Positions 24,589-32,798 of a stretch of DNA of 38,444 bases are shown piece by piece (within the stretch, counting starts at the first letter, position 1; each line of letters begins with the position of its first letter). The position numbers were made by a program, and so were the translations under genes. The notes below the pieces were generated by a model, which was not told the DNA's origin, made no database searches, and saw only the letters and a list, made by a program, of their open reading frames with translations. This DNA comes from a bacterium. GTDB taxonomy: Bacteria; Hydrothermota; Tepidihabitantia; B3-TA06. The stretch covers positions 1 through 38,444 of the forward strand of contig JAAYVC010000119.1 in NCBI GenBank assembly GCA_012517375.1. The letters are read 5' to 3'.

Positions 24589-25538
24589 AGTATGAACTCC
24601 TCCGCATCGTCCTTCTTGTAGTTTGCTAAAGGCGGCAGTGCGTCAGGATCAACACCCGATTCGAATTCAAACCGCTCCCGCACAATGAGATTCATCTTGC
24701 GGGTCATCCACGTGAGCTTGACACCCATCGGACACGCCTCTTCACACGCGCCGCAGTCAACGCAGCGTCCGGCCTGGTGGTAGACCCTTATGAGCTGCCA
24801 TATAGCGACGTCTGTAGGCTCCTGGCCCTTTGCCACCCACTGAGGTTGGCTGATGTCAACAAAGCACTCGTCGCAGTTGCACGTGGGGCAAGCCTGGCGG
24901 CATGCGTAGCAGCGGATGCATTTCGACATTTCTTGCTTGAGGTGTTCGTGACGTTCTGATGCGGGCTTCTCGCCGAACTCGCGGATTTTTTCGTAACCGT
25001 CGCCTTCAGGTTCCGGAATAGGAACGCCAAGTGCGATGTCGGAGATAACGGGCGCGTGGTATCTGCAGGCCTCGCAGTTCGCGGGTACGAGATCGAAACA
25101 TGAAACCTCTTTGACACCCTCGACCGTAGTAAACGACCACTTCTCCCCCGCTGGCGCGTCTGCGGAGATTATTTCTCCGACTTTTTCGACAGCAACCTTG
25201 CGCGAAAGCATTCCGGGACAGTTGACACCGATTATGTAAAGCCGCTCGCGGTCTATCTGATTCTCCTTGAGCAGGGCGACAATGGAGCGTGAATCGCAGC
25301 CCTTGGCCACGATGCCGATGCGGTCTTTTGTCGTGCGAAAACGACTGAGGTAGGTTGCGAGATTCAGGAGGCCGAACGACGGCCAGATAAGCTTATCCGC
25401 ATCCTCGGGTTTTGAGATGAACACGGGCTTGACCTGAACGGCCGTATCGCCTTCGGTATAGCCGATGACGAAGTCCACCTTGCCCTCGGACAGAATCCTG
25501 CGCGCCTCTTCGCGGATTGAAGCTGTGAGATTACTCAT
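24585..25538 (-). CDS. Dicluster iron-sulfur subunit, FrhB/FlxC-like
   Basis: A 317-residue iron-sulfur protein from the ATG at 25538. RIGIVAKGCDSRSIVALLKE and YIIGVNCPGML resemble the N-domain of coenzyme F420 hydrogenase/dehydrogenase beta-type proteins, with a CD(S)R motif that echoes PCDIR in its neighbour. NCEACRYHAP adds a CxxC pair. The C-terminal part has KCIRCYACRQACPTCNCDEC and RCVDCGACEEACPMGVKL, two [4Fe-4S] motifs. The ATG has a GGGGA ribosome site; a GTG at 25565 would add nine residues. The start region is duplicated 67 bases upstream. It is likely a cytosolic electron-relay partner of the HdrA-MvhD proteins. The exact redox partner is unknown. Confidence 0.78.
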   Translation of the reverse strand: MSNLTASIREEARRILSEGKVDFVIGYTEGDTAVQVKPVFISKPEDADKLIWPSFGLLNLATYLSRFRTTKDRIGIVAKGCDSRSIVALLKENQIDRERLYIIGVNCPGMLSRKVAVEKVGEIISADAPAGEKWSFTTVEGVKEVSCFDLVPANCEACRYHAPVISDIALGVPIPEPEGDGYEKIREFGEKPASERHEHLKQEMSKCIRCYACRQACPTCNCDECFVDISQPQWVAKGQEPTDVAIWQLIRVYHQAGRCVDCGACEEACPMGVKLTWMTRKMNLIVRERFEFESGVDPDALPPLANYKKDDAEEFIL

Positions 25539-25597
25539 AAGTTCCCCTGCCCTCGGTCTGGACACTTTCCCGACTACCCATGATTACTGTGGTGAGG

Positions 25598-26041
25598 TTA
25601 CTCATCAGGATACTCTCTTTTCTTCAGGAACTGCGTGCGGTCGGAGACTTTCTTTACGGATTCGGTGACGTGCGTTACGACCTCGGCAAACTTGCCGCCT
25701 TCTGCGGCGGAGACCCATGAGAAGTGCACGCGGCCTGGTTCGAGGCCGACGTATTCCAGAAGATCACGCATGGCCGCAAACTTGCGCCTGGCGTAGTAGT
25801 TGCCCTCAAGGTAGTGGCAATCGCCCGGGTGGCATCCGGAGATCAAAACACCGTCAGCGCCCTCCTGCAAAGCCTTGAGGATGAACTGCGGATTCACACG
25901 CGCCGAGCATGGCACACGCAGCACGCGCAGATTTGGCGGGTACTGGATTCTTGAGGTTCCTGCAAGGTCCGCTCCCGCGTAGGAGCACCAGTTGCAAAGG
26001 AAGGCAAGGATACGGGGGTCATTATCGTTCGTGTTATTCAT
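25598..26041 (-). CDS. mvhD: MvhD-type [2Fe-2S] subunit
   Basis: MvhD passes electrons between a hydrogenase or dehydrogenase module and HdrA. This 147-residue protein is canonical, with cysteines at 16 and 19 (FLCNWCSYAGADLAG), 45 (RVPCSARVN), and 70 and 75 (SGCHPGDCHYLEGN). RLEYVGLEP-type residues follow around position 100 (DLLEYVGLEPGRVHFSWVSA). The ATG overlaps the end of the AT-rich inserted gene by eight bases, and no good Shine-Dalgarno precedes it, so its translation probably depends on that gene. Its natural partner is the long HdrA encoded just before the insertion. Confidence 0.92.
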   Translation of the reverse strand: MNNTNDNDPRILAFLCNWCSYAGADLAGTSRIQYPPNLRVLRVPCSARVNPQFILKALQEGADGVLISGCHPGDCHYLEGNYYARRKFAAMRDLLEYVGLEPGRVHFSWVSAAEGGKFAEVVTHVTESVKKVSDRTQFLKKREYPDE

Positions 26042-26612
26042 TTCTGTCCACAGTCCTATGTACCTTTTGTCTGGTTTGTTTTCGATATTGTTCTAAAAGA
26101 CTTAGAACTCTAACGACCTCATCATTATAATTTGATGTTCCAATTTCTTTCAACAGCTCTGGAATCACGTCATCTCTGAAGAATAGGATTGACAAACTTC
26201 TTTTCTGAATTCTAAGATTTTCCTCTTGTGAGCGTAACCATTTTTCGACTTCTTCTTTCGATTCTTTAATATCCCAAACACAAATGACACGTTTGACACT
26301 CTTATGGTCTATTCCAAATTTCTTATAGGTTTCACAAATATTCTGATAATAATTCTTAGCTTCCTTGGCACTGGGTTTAGGTTTCCCAAAGAATTTATAT
26401 TCGATGTAAGTTTCAAGTTTATTGAGACTAGGACGCCAACTGAGTTCGTGAGTCACCGTAGTTTCCACGTGAAAACACTCCCCAGATCCTTTTTGAAAAG
26501 AAAGAAGATCTATTTGCCGATTCACACCTTTTTCAACTTGAACATCCGTTATCGTAAAACAATGCTTTACCAATCTGTAATATGTCTCAACAATGTGCTC
26601 AGTCGCGTTCAT
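26034..26612 (-). CDS. AT-rich inserted gene, possible PD-(D/E)xK-like protein
   Basis: No family is confidently recognised. It has 192 residues from the ATG at 26612, one base after the hdrA stop. The segment VNRQIDLLSFQKG followed by CFHVETTVTHE has the D-x(n)-ExT spacing of a PD-(D/E)xK nuclease-like core, but the usual Lys is Thr, so activity is doubtful. The C-terminal half is Lys/Glu-rich and helical (SKEEVEKWLRSQEENLRIQK). A hand count of 26101-26160 gives 20 of 60 G+C, against 37 of 60 for 28201-28260 in hdrA. The gene interrupts an otherwise functional hdrA-mvhD pair and has no iron-sulfur motif, which points to horizontal insertion. A longer start at 26624 is possible. Confidence 0.72.
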   Translation of the reverse strand: MNATEHIVETYYRLVKHCFTITDVQVEKGVNRQIDLLSFQKGSGECFHVETTVTHELSWRPSLNKLETYIEYKFFGKPKPSAKEAKNYYQNICETYKKFGIDHKSVKRVICVWDIKESKEEVEKWLRSQEENLRIQKRSLSILFFRDDVIPELLKEIGTSNYNDEVVRVLSLLEQYRKQTRQKVHRTVDRNE

Positions 26613-26613
26613 A

Positions 26614-29600
26614 TCACACCCCACAACACCCGGTTATGTCCTCCTCCTCCCACATGAGCTGCTGGAAGGCGGAGACGAGTTCCTGGTTCGTAAAACCTGC
26701 AAGATCTATAGAGTTGGAGCGGCACGACGCCGCGCAGCCGCCGCAGCCCTTGCACAAGGCCGCGTTCACGGAGGCGACCTTCTTTTCGTGTCCGAGCACG
26801 CGTTTGGGTTCGAGCGAGATGGCTCCGTAAGGACAAACCTCCACGCAGTACCCGCAGCCGATGCAGGTGCGCTCGTTAACCGAAGCGATCTTACCCTCGG
26901 CCTCGATGTGGTCCTTGTTGAGGATAAGGATCGCTCGCGCGGCTGTGGCCGATGCCTGGGCAATGGCCTCATCGAGGAATTTAGGCGCATGCGCGAGACC
27001 GGCAAGGTATACGCCGTCGGTGGCAAAATCCACCGGACGAAGCTTCATGTGCGCCTCAAGGAAGAAGCCGTCTTCATTGAGAGGCACTTTGTAGTGCTGG
27101 GCAAGGGTTTTATTGGATTCCTTCTCGGCGATTATGCCGGTGGAGAGGGCAATAAGGTCAGGCGCAAATTCGACATCCTTTCCGATAAGCTCATCCATGA
27201 GACGAACGGTCAGTTTGCCGTTGCTTCGCGCCACGACGGGCTCCGAACCCTTGTCGAAACGCAGGAAGAGGACGCCCATCTCGCGGGCCTTCTCATACGC
27301 AAGTTCTTTGAGTCCGTAGGTTCTAAGATCGCGGAAGAGGACGATTACTTCGGTTTCAGGCGACTTTTCCTTTATTGTGAGGGCGTTCTTAACGGCCTCG
27401 GTACAGCAGACGCGCGAGCAGTATGGGTGCTCGTCCGACCGGGAACCCACGCACTGGATCATCACGACCGTTTTGGCGTCGAAGGAACCATTGTGAAGAC
27501 GCCCCTCGAGCTCGCGTTGAGGGATGACCTGCGGGTCGGTGGAGAGATACTCATCCTGCCTGGGTTGGTACTCGGACGCACCGGTCGCGATGATGGTTGC
27601 GCCGTGTTCGATTGTCTCGCCGTTGGACAGCGTGGTCTTGAAATTTCCTACAAACCCTTCCACTTTCGAGACTTCTGTATTCTTGTAAAGGTGGATGTTC
27701 GGCTCACGTTCGACTTCTTCTATAAGTCTAGCCAGATACGCCTGGCTGTCCTCGTCCCATAGGGTCTTGGTCAAATGGGATAGGTTGCCGCCGAGCGAGT
27801 CCGAGCGCTCCACGAGTACGGTCTCGAAGCCTGCCTGAGCGATAGAAAGTGCCGCCACCATGCCTGAGACCCCTCCCCCTATCACAAGGGCCGATTTGGT
27901 AACAGGAAGCTCGATGTTGGGAAGTGCGCGAAGCCTTGCCGCCTTTGCAACCGCCATGCGAACAAGGTCCTTTGCCTTCTGGGTCGCCTTGTCAGGTTCG
28001 TGCATGTGCACCCACGAGTCCTGATCGCGTATGTTGGCCATCTCGAAAAGGTACTTGTTGAGACCGGCCTCGCGTATGGTGGACTGAAAGAGCGGTTCAT
28101 GCGTTCGCGGAGTGCAAGCTGAGACGATGACACGATTTAAGCGGAAGTTCTTAATGATATCCTTTATCTTCTCCTGCGTGTCTGATGAGCACGTGTAAAG
28201 GTTCTCTCCAGCGTAAACGACGCCCGGAAGGGTCTTGGCGTAAGCTACGACCTCGGGCACGCGCACGACCGAACCGATGTTTATGCCGCAGTGGCAGACG
28301 AAGACGCCGATGCGCGGCGGCTCGGTGAAGACGTCGCGCTCCAGAGGAAGATTCTTCGCGAGCGTCTCAGAATTGCGGGAATCGCCTAAAAGCCCCTGCA
28401 CCATGCCAGCAGCACCCGAAGCCTGCGCCACGCTTTCTGGGATGTCCTTAGGCGAGGAAGCAGCGCCCGCGACAAACACGCCATAGCGGGTCGTGAGCAT
28501 TGGCGCAAAGGTCGATGTTTTCACGAAACCATGAGCGTCAAGCTCAATGCCAAGGGCTGCTGCAAGCTTAGGCGAGGTTTTGGGAGGTTCAAGCCCGACA
28601 GAGAGGACGACCATGTCAAAGGTTTCTTTTTTGAGCTTGCCGTCGTCGGTTTCGTATGTCAGAGTGACTTCTCGAGTCTGGAAATCTTCTGTAACCTTGG
28701 ATACCCTTCCCCTCACATAACGGACCCCGAACTGGTTCTGAGCCCGGTCTATGTAGCGATCAAAATCCTTGCCGTATGCGCGTATGTCCATGTAAAAAAT
28801 GGACTTCTGCATATGCGGGGCATGCTCGCCCGCGATTATGGCTTCCTTGGTGGCGTACATGCAGCAGACGGACGAACAGTAAGGGCGGTTGATGTGACGG
28901 TCGCGGCTTCCCACGCACTGAATCCATGCCACGCGCTCGACGTCCTTGCCGTCGGACGGGCGAAGTATATGCCCTGCGGTCGGTCCTGAGGAGGACATAA
29001 GCCTTTCGAATTCGATACTTGAAAGCACGTTCGGAAACCGGCCGTACCCGTATTCGCTGAGGAGGGCGGGATCGAATTCGTCGAATCCGGGTGCGAGGAG
29101 CACAGCTCCCACCTCTAGCTCTTCGACCGAATCCTTGTCCGAGTACCGGACCGCATTCGGAGGGCAGATATTCGCGCAAAGCCCGCAACCTATGCACTTA
29201 TCTTTGTCTATCGCATAGGCAAGCGGCACGGACTGGGGATAGGAGATGTAGGCTGCGCGGCGCTCGGAAAGACCCTCGTTGTAGGCGTCAACGGCGGACA
29301 CCGGACAGTTCTTGGCGCAGAGTCCGCATGCGGTGCAAACGACCGGGTCGATGTAGCGCGCGTGTTTCTGCAGTTTAACCTTAAATTTACCAGGCTCTCC
29401 CTCAAGGCCGACCAGCTCGGTGGAAGTCTTAATCTCGATGTTGAGGTGACGTCCGGTGTCGACGAGCTTGGGGGATAGTATGCACATGGAGCAGTCGTTT
29501 GTCGGGAAGGTCTTGTCAAGCTGCGCCATTACGCCGCCTATGGTGGGTTTCGAATCCACCATGTAGACCTTTATGCCGCCGTCCGCAAGGTCGAGCGCTG

Positions 29601-29664
29601 CCTGAATGCCAGCGATGCCGCCGCCGACCACAAGACAGGCGCCTTTAGTTTTTGCGTCAGGCAT
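26614..29664 (-). CDS. hdrA: Long fused HdrA-type flavoprotein (two FAD, four ferredoxin-type clusters)
   Basis: HdrA carries the bifurcating FAD in heterodisulfide reductase complexes. This 1016-residue form is a fusion. The first half has VVGGGIAGIQAALDLAD, the HdrA-type NDCSMCILSPKLVDTGRH, and two clusters, CTACGLCAKNCP and CIGCGLCANICP. The second half begins about residue 460 with GVFVCHCGINIGSVV, then SACTPRTHEPLFQ, a second FAD motif VIGGGVSGMVAALSIAQ, and two more clusters, CIGCGYCVEVCP and CKGCGGCAASCR. It is cytosolic, with no membrane segment. ATG 29664 follows GGAGG by six bases; a TTG at 29670 is less likely. It overlaps the preceding gene by eight bases. No HdrB or HdrC is encoded nearby. 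Confidence 0.93.
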   Translation of the reverse strand: MPDAKTKGACLVVGGGIAGIQAALDLADGGIKVYMVDSKPTIGGVMAQLDKTFPTNDCSMCILSPKLVDTGRHLNIEIKTSTELVGLEGEPGKFKVKLQKHARYIDPVVCTACGLCAKNCPVSAVDAYNEGLSERRAAYISYPQSVPLAYAIDKDKCIGCGLCANICPPNAVRYSDKDSVEELEVGAVLLAPGFDEFDPALLSEYGYGRFPNVLSSIEFERLMSSSGPTAGHILRPSDGKDVERVAWIQCVGSRDRHINRPYCSSVCCMYATKEAIIAGEHAPHMQKSIFYMDIRAYGKDFDRYIDRAQNQFGVRYVRGRVSKVTEDFQTREVTLTYETDDGKLKKETFDMVVLSVGLEPPKTSPKLAAALGIELDAHGFVKTSTFAPMLTTRYGVFVAGAASSPKDIPESVAQASGAAGMVQGLLGDSRNSETLAKNLPLERDVFTEPPRIGVFVCHCGINIGSVVRVPEVVAYAKTLPGVVYAGENLYTCSSDTQEKIKDIIKNFRLNRVIVSACTPRTHEPLFQSTIREAGLNKYLFEMANIRDQDSWVHMHEPDKATQKAKDLVRMAVAKAARLRALPNIELPVTKSALVIGGGVSGMVAALSIAQAGFETVLVERSDSLGGNLSHLTKTLWDEDSQAYLARLIEEVEREPNIHLYKNTEVSKVEGFVGNFKTTLSNGETIEHGATIIATGASEYQPRQDEYLSTDPQVIPQRELEGRLHNGSFDAKTVVMIQCVGSRSDEHPYCSRVCCTEAVKNALTIKEKSPETEVIVLFRDLRTYGLKELAYEKAREMGVLFLRFDKGSEPVVARSNGKLTVRLMDELIGKDVEFAPDLIALSTGIIAEKESNKTLAQHYKVPLNEDGFFLEAHMKLRPVDFATDGVYLAGLAHAPKFLDEAIAQASATAARAILILNKDHIEAEGKIASVNERTCIGCGYCVEVCPYGAISLEPKRVLGHEKKVASVNAALCKGCGGCAASCRSNSIDLAGFTNQELVSAFQQLMWEEEDITGCCGV

Positions 29665-30409
29665 TGGCAACCTCCACGTAAAGCGGCCGTTCGTGTTCTA
29701 TGCGGTCGAAACGGGCCCTTGTTTCGCGTTCGAGTTCGACTATGAGCTCGAACACCCTGCGGGCCTCCAGTCCGGTGAGTGCGGAAACCTCGACCGCCGA
29801 GCGCGGCTCAGATAACGCCTCCAGAACAAGACCCTTGCGGTATTCGGCCCGGAGTGTATCCTTCACGAGCTTCTCGTATTCGGACGAATCGAGCTTCTCA
29901 TCGAACACGTTGCCCTTGCGGACGAGTTCCAGTTCCTTTGAAAGAAGCCAGCGGACGGCTTGAGAGCGGGCAGTACGCCGCATGGCAGCTACTCGAACTG
30001 TAAGTTCCGGTTTTATTGAGACATCAGATGACAAATCTCCAAACTCCTTTAACTTCCCTTCAAACTTATCTATCGCGGATTTGAGACCGAAAGCGAGAGT
30101 CGTATCGGCATGATAGAAACCGATTCGCTCAGGCTTTAGACCTGCGAAAGACATAAGATCGGCAAGATGGTTGATTCTTGAAAGCGCGTGGTGGTTGCCG
30201 GACTCGTAGTGACAGTCGCCGAGCGGGCAGAGCGCGAAGAATATGCCGTCAGCTCCATTGGCCAGAGCCTCCACTCCATCGGCGATGTCGAATCTTGCCG
30301 AGCAACGCAGGTTGATGAAAGAAATGGATGATGAGTATTCCATCCGCTGCATTCCGGCAAAGTCGAGCGCGAACCCTGCCCAATCGCAGGTAAAGCCGAG
30401 TATTTTCAT
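29657..30409 (-). CDS. Divergent MvhD-like protein with C-terminal helix-turn-helix-like extension
   Basis: It has 250 residues. The first 135 match MvhD: FTCDWAGFALDFAGM, NLRCSARFD, ALCPLGDCHYESGNHH and FAGLKPERIGFYHAD. The second cysteine of the first pair is replaced by Ala11 (CDWA rather than CNWC), so the [2Fe-2S] site is incomplete or differently ligated. The remaining 115 residues are absent from ordinary MvhD: a helical stretch, then GLVLEALSEPRSAVEVSALT and GLEARRVFELIVELERE, which looks like a winged helix. The ATG overlaps the previous gene (ATGA) and the end overlaps the long hdrA. It probably docks to the shorter HdrA-like protein encoded before it. Whether the extra domain binds DNA or protein is unknown. 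Confidence 0.8.
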   Translation of the reverse strand: MKILGFTCDWAGFALDFAGMQRMEYSSSISFINLRCSARFDIADGVEALANGADGIFFALCPLGDCHYESGNHHALSRINHLADLMSFAGLKPERIGFYHADTTLAFGLKSAIDKFEGKLKEFGDLSSDVSIKPELTVRVAAMRRTARSQAVRWLLSKELELVRKGNVFDEKLDSSEYEKLVKDTLRAEYRKGLVLEALSEPRSAVEVSALTGLEARRVFELIVELERETRARFDRIEHERPLYVEVANA

Positions 30410-31881
30410 TTAGATTCCCCCCAAGCCTCTATCTGCGCCTGAATCGTCTCGCGTGACTTCATGGGATCCGATATCGCATATACAGGACATCCGGCCACGC
30501 ACAATCCGCATAAGGTACAGAATCTAGATGAGATGGACGCCTTGGAACCCGTATCTGTGCGTTCGAGCATGGGCGCGCCGTAGGGACATACGGCAGCGCA
30601 GTAGCCGCACCCGATGCAGCGCTCGCTGTCAATCTCTGCCGACGGTTGACGTAGCGGTCTTGAGTCGAAAAACGATTTAATCCTTGCGGCAACCTCGAAG
30701 GCCTGGTTTATGGTCTCCTCGACCGGAATGGGAGCATGAGCGGCTCCAACAATGAATATGCCCGGATGCAGGATATCCTTAGGCCGGATCCTGTAGCGGC
30801 GCTGGACGAGAAATCCTTCTTCATCTTGCGGAATTCTAAGGAGTTGCGCTAGCTTTGAAGGCAGGTTTCCAACAAGCTTGCCAAGTTTTACATGCGCTCC
30901 CTGCCAGCTAGGGCCGACCTCGCCGACTGAGATGCCGATTGCGTGCTTGGCTGCGCTCTCCTCAAAACCCAAAGGCAGTTCGAAATTCTTCGGTATGAAA
31001 AAGAATATGTTCTCCTCTGGTTTTTCGTGCTTGAGCATCACGGCGTCCCACAAAGCTGTTTCCAGGAGGAAAGGGTGTACGCCCTCTCTTACCTCAAAAG
31101 CCAGAGGACCTCTGAAGTTGATGATATCTCTCCAGCGGTACTCGAATTCAAAAAGATTTCCGCCGACCTCGTGCACGCCGGTTGCAATAACAATTGCTCC
31201 GATTAACTCCGCTTGTCCGTTAGAAAGCCTGACGCGGTATCCGTGAGGATCATCCGAAAGCTCCAAAAGCTCGGAGTCTTGATAAACCGTTACATGAAGT
31301 TCGTCCTGCAACTCATCGTATAAGCGGTGCAAAAGCTTCTCTGAATCCTCACCCGAGGGCCAAACAGTACGAGTGCGGCGCAGGGTTCCTCCGAGCCGTG
31401 ACGCCCTGTCCAGAAGAACTACATCAACACCGTTTTCTGCAAGCGCTCTTGCGCATGCAAGACCAGCAGGTCCAGCACCAATAACAAGAACTCTTTCGAC
31501 GAGATCGAGTTCCCTTTCAGTAACGGGCTTTTTGTTAACAAGTTCCGCGATTCCCATTGAAACGAGCCGCAGAGCCTTTTCAGCAGCATTTACGGAGTGA
31601 ACCCACGCACATCGTTCGCGCAGATTTACAAGTATGGATGGATTAGAGCCTGCGAGGGATTTGAAGATTTCACCGTGCGTGCGCTCGTCGCATGCGCCGA
31701 AAAGGATTGAGCCCTTAGCATCCTTTAACGCTTCCCTGGGAGCGCCGTCGCACAGTTGCGGAAGCGCCTCTGTAGATTCGACTTGCGGATGCGATTTAAA
31801 GTAATCTAACAACTTCTTGATATCAATCCTCTGCCCTATCTCGCACCCCTGGCAAAGGAAGATTTTCACCTTTTCTATCAC
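30406..31881 (-). CDS. Short HdrA-like FAD protein with two ferredoxin clusters
   Basis: It has 491 residues. The N-terminal IFLCQGCEIGQRIDIKKLLD and a later LFGACDERTHGEIFK resemble the Fe-S N-domain of HdrA. The FAD/NAD(P)-type domain starts with VLVIGAGPAGLACARALAEN (about residue 132) and continues to HPGIFIVGAAHAPIPVEETI. Two [4Fe-4S] motifs close it: CIGCGYCAAVCPYGAP (residue 422) and CTLCGLCVAGCPVYAI (residue 455). The start is GTG at 31881, preceded by a G-rich stretch. It pairs with the MvhD-like gene that overlaps its stop. The 139-base gap before it carries a palindrome, unusual in this tightly packed operon. Confidence 0.85.
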   Translation of the reverse strand: MIEKVKIFLCQGCEIGQRIDIKKLLDYFKSHPQVESTEALPQLCDGAPREALKDAKGSILFGACDERTHGEIFKSLAGSNPSILVNLRERCAWVHSVNAAEKALRLVSMGIAELVNKKPVTERELDLVERVLVIGAGPAGLACARALAENGVDVVLLDRASRLGGTLRRTRTVWPSGEDSEKLLHRLYDELQDELHVTVYQDSELLELSDDPHGYRVRLSNGQAELIGAIVIATGVHEVGGNLFEFEYRWRDIINFRGPLAFEVREGVHPFLLETALWDAVMLKHEKPEENIFFFIPKNFELPLGFEESAAKHAIGISVGEVGPSWQGAHVKLGKLVGNLPSKLAQLLRIPQDEEGFLVQRRYRIRPKDILHPGIFIVGAAHAPIPVEETINQAFEVAARIKSFFDSRPLRQPSAEIDSERCIGCGYCAAVCPYGAPMLERTDTGSKASISSRFCTLCGLCVAGCPVYAISDPMKSRETIQAQIEAWGESK

Positions 31882-31941
31882 TTCGCCCCCTTGAGATTCC
31901 CTGGGCGTTCCGGAGAGGATGAATATCCCCCTTCCCTTAAT

Positions 31942-31962
31942 CCCCTCCTGCCTAGGGAGGGG
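31942..31962. repeat. Small intra-operon palindrome
   Basis: CCCCTCC (31942-31948) pairs with GGAGGGG (31956-31962) across a 7-base loop, within the 139-base gap 31882-32020. The surrounding C-rich/G-rich sequence resembles short dispersed intergenic palindromes. It could attenuate transcription into the hdrA-like genes. Confidence 0.5.
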
Positions 31963-32020
31963 TACCTAGACGGGGGAGAATAAAAGAGGGGGTGAATCCC
32001 TGAAATGAATACAACCAATG

Positions 32021-32713
32021 TCATTCTCTTTTTTCCGCCTTCGACTCAGATTCAAGGTTCAGTTCCCCGCATATTTCACAATCGGGAGCTTCATAGTCAT
32101 ACGGATGGTTGTGAACGCCCCGCATGGGCTTCGAGACGTCCTTGAGGGATATGGCTCCTGTGGGACAGATGTAGATGCATGTACCGCAGCCTACACAGCG
32201 CTCCGAACGGCGCTCCAGGGGAGGACCAACTTGACGGTCAGCCCCGCGGTCGATGAAGCCGATTGCGTCTGCGCCGATGATCTCGCGGCAAGCGCGCACG
32301 CAAAGTCCGCAAAGTATACATTTATCGTTTTTTATGAGAGGATACCTTGATTTTTGGATCCCGTATTCCCCTGCTAGTTCAACGATTTTGGGAGCATCAG
32401 GGGCACGGGCAAGAAGAAGCTCCAGTATTGCCTTACGGTTGCGGATTACACGTTCTGAAGAAGTCTTTACGTCTATACCGGGTGCTACCTCGTAGATACA
32501 CGATGTAACCAATCTCGTACGCTTACCTGCGGTCACCTCCACCAAACACAGGCGGCACGCGCCGTAAGGCGCAATCGCCTCGTGGTGGCAGAGTGTTGGT
32601 ATATCTATCCCCTGCCTGCGTGCAACTTGCAATATCGTCTCGCCTTTGTAGCCTGTGACTTGCTTGTCGTCGATAGTGAACGTGGCTTGACCCTGCCACT
32701 CAGCATGACTCAT
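32021..32713 (-). CDS. HoxU/NuoG-N-like iron-sulfur subunit
   Basis: A 230-residue ferredoxin subunit of the NADH module. Residues about 8-85 form a [2Fe-2S] plant-type ferredoxin domain: LCHHEAIAPYGACRLCLVEV then LVTSC. Two [4Fe-4S] motifs follow, CILCGLCVRACREIIGADAI (about 133) and CVGCGTCIYICPTGAISLKD (about 172). The C-terminus adds a CEICGE pair. The His/Cys cluster of full NuoG and any hydrogenase H-cluster or molybdopterin domain are missing, so it acts only as a relay. AGGAGG lies five bases before the ATG. In bifurcating complexes this subunit carries electrons between NuoF-type and partner proteins. Confidence 0.88.
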   Translation of the reverse strand: MSHAEWQGQATFTIDDKQVTGYKGETILQVARRQGIDIPTLCHHEAIAPYGACRLCLVEVTAGKRTRLVTSCIYEVAPGIDVKTSSERVIRNRKAILELLLARAPDAPKIVELAGEYGIQKSRYPLIKNDKCILCGLCVRACREIIGADAIGFIDRGADRQVGPPLERRSERCVGCGTCIYICPTGAISLKDVSKPMRGVHNHPYDYEAPDCEICGELNLESESKAEKRE

Positions 32714-32798
32714 CTAGCCCTCCTCAGGCTCGGAATTTCTTCCAGATGTCTTTTAAGTCTTCCAGAGAGGGGGCAGAGAAAGACGTATGTGTTACGGG

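Noticed and set aside
26593-27762. 389-codon plus-strand open frame opposite hdrA
   Set aside because: It is the antisense shadow of a G+C-rich gene with clear HdrA motifs; its protein is Arg/Leu/Gly-rich with no recognisable domain or ribosome site.
23581-30409. Classical heterodisulfide reductase (HdrABC)
   Set aside because: No CCG-type HdrB or small HdrC is present; only HdrA and MvhD homologs are.
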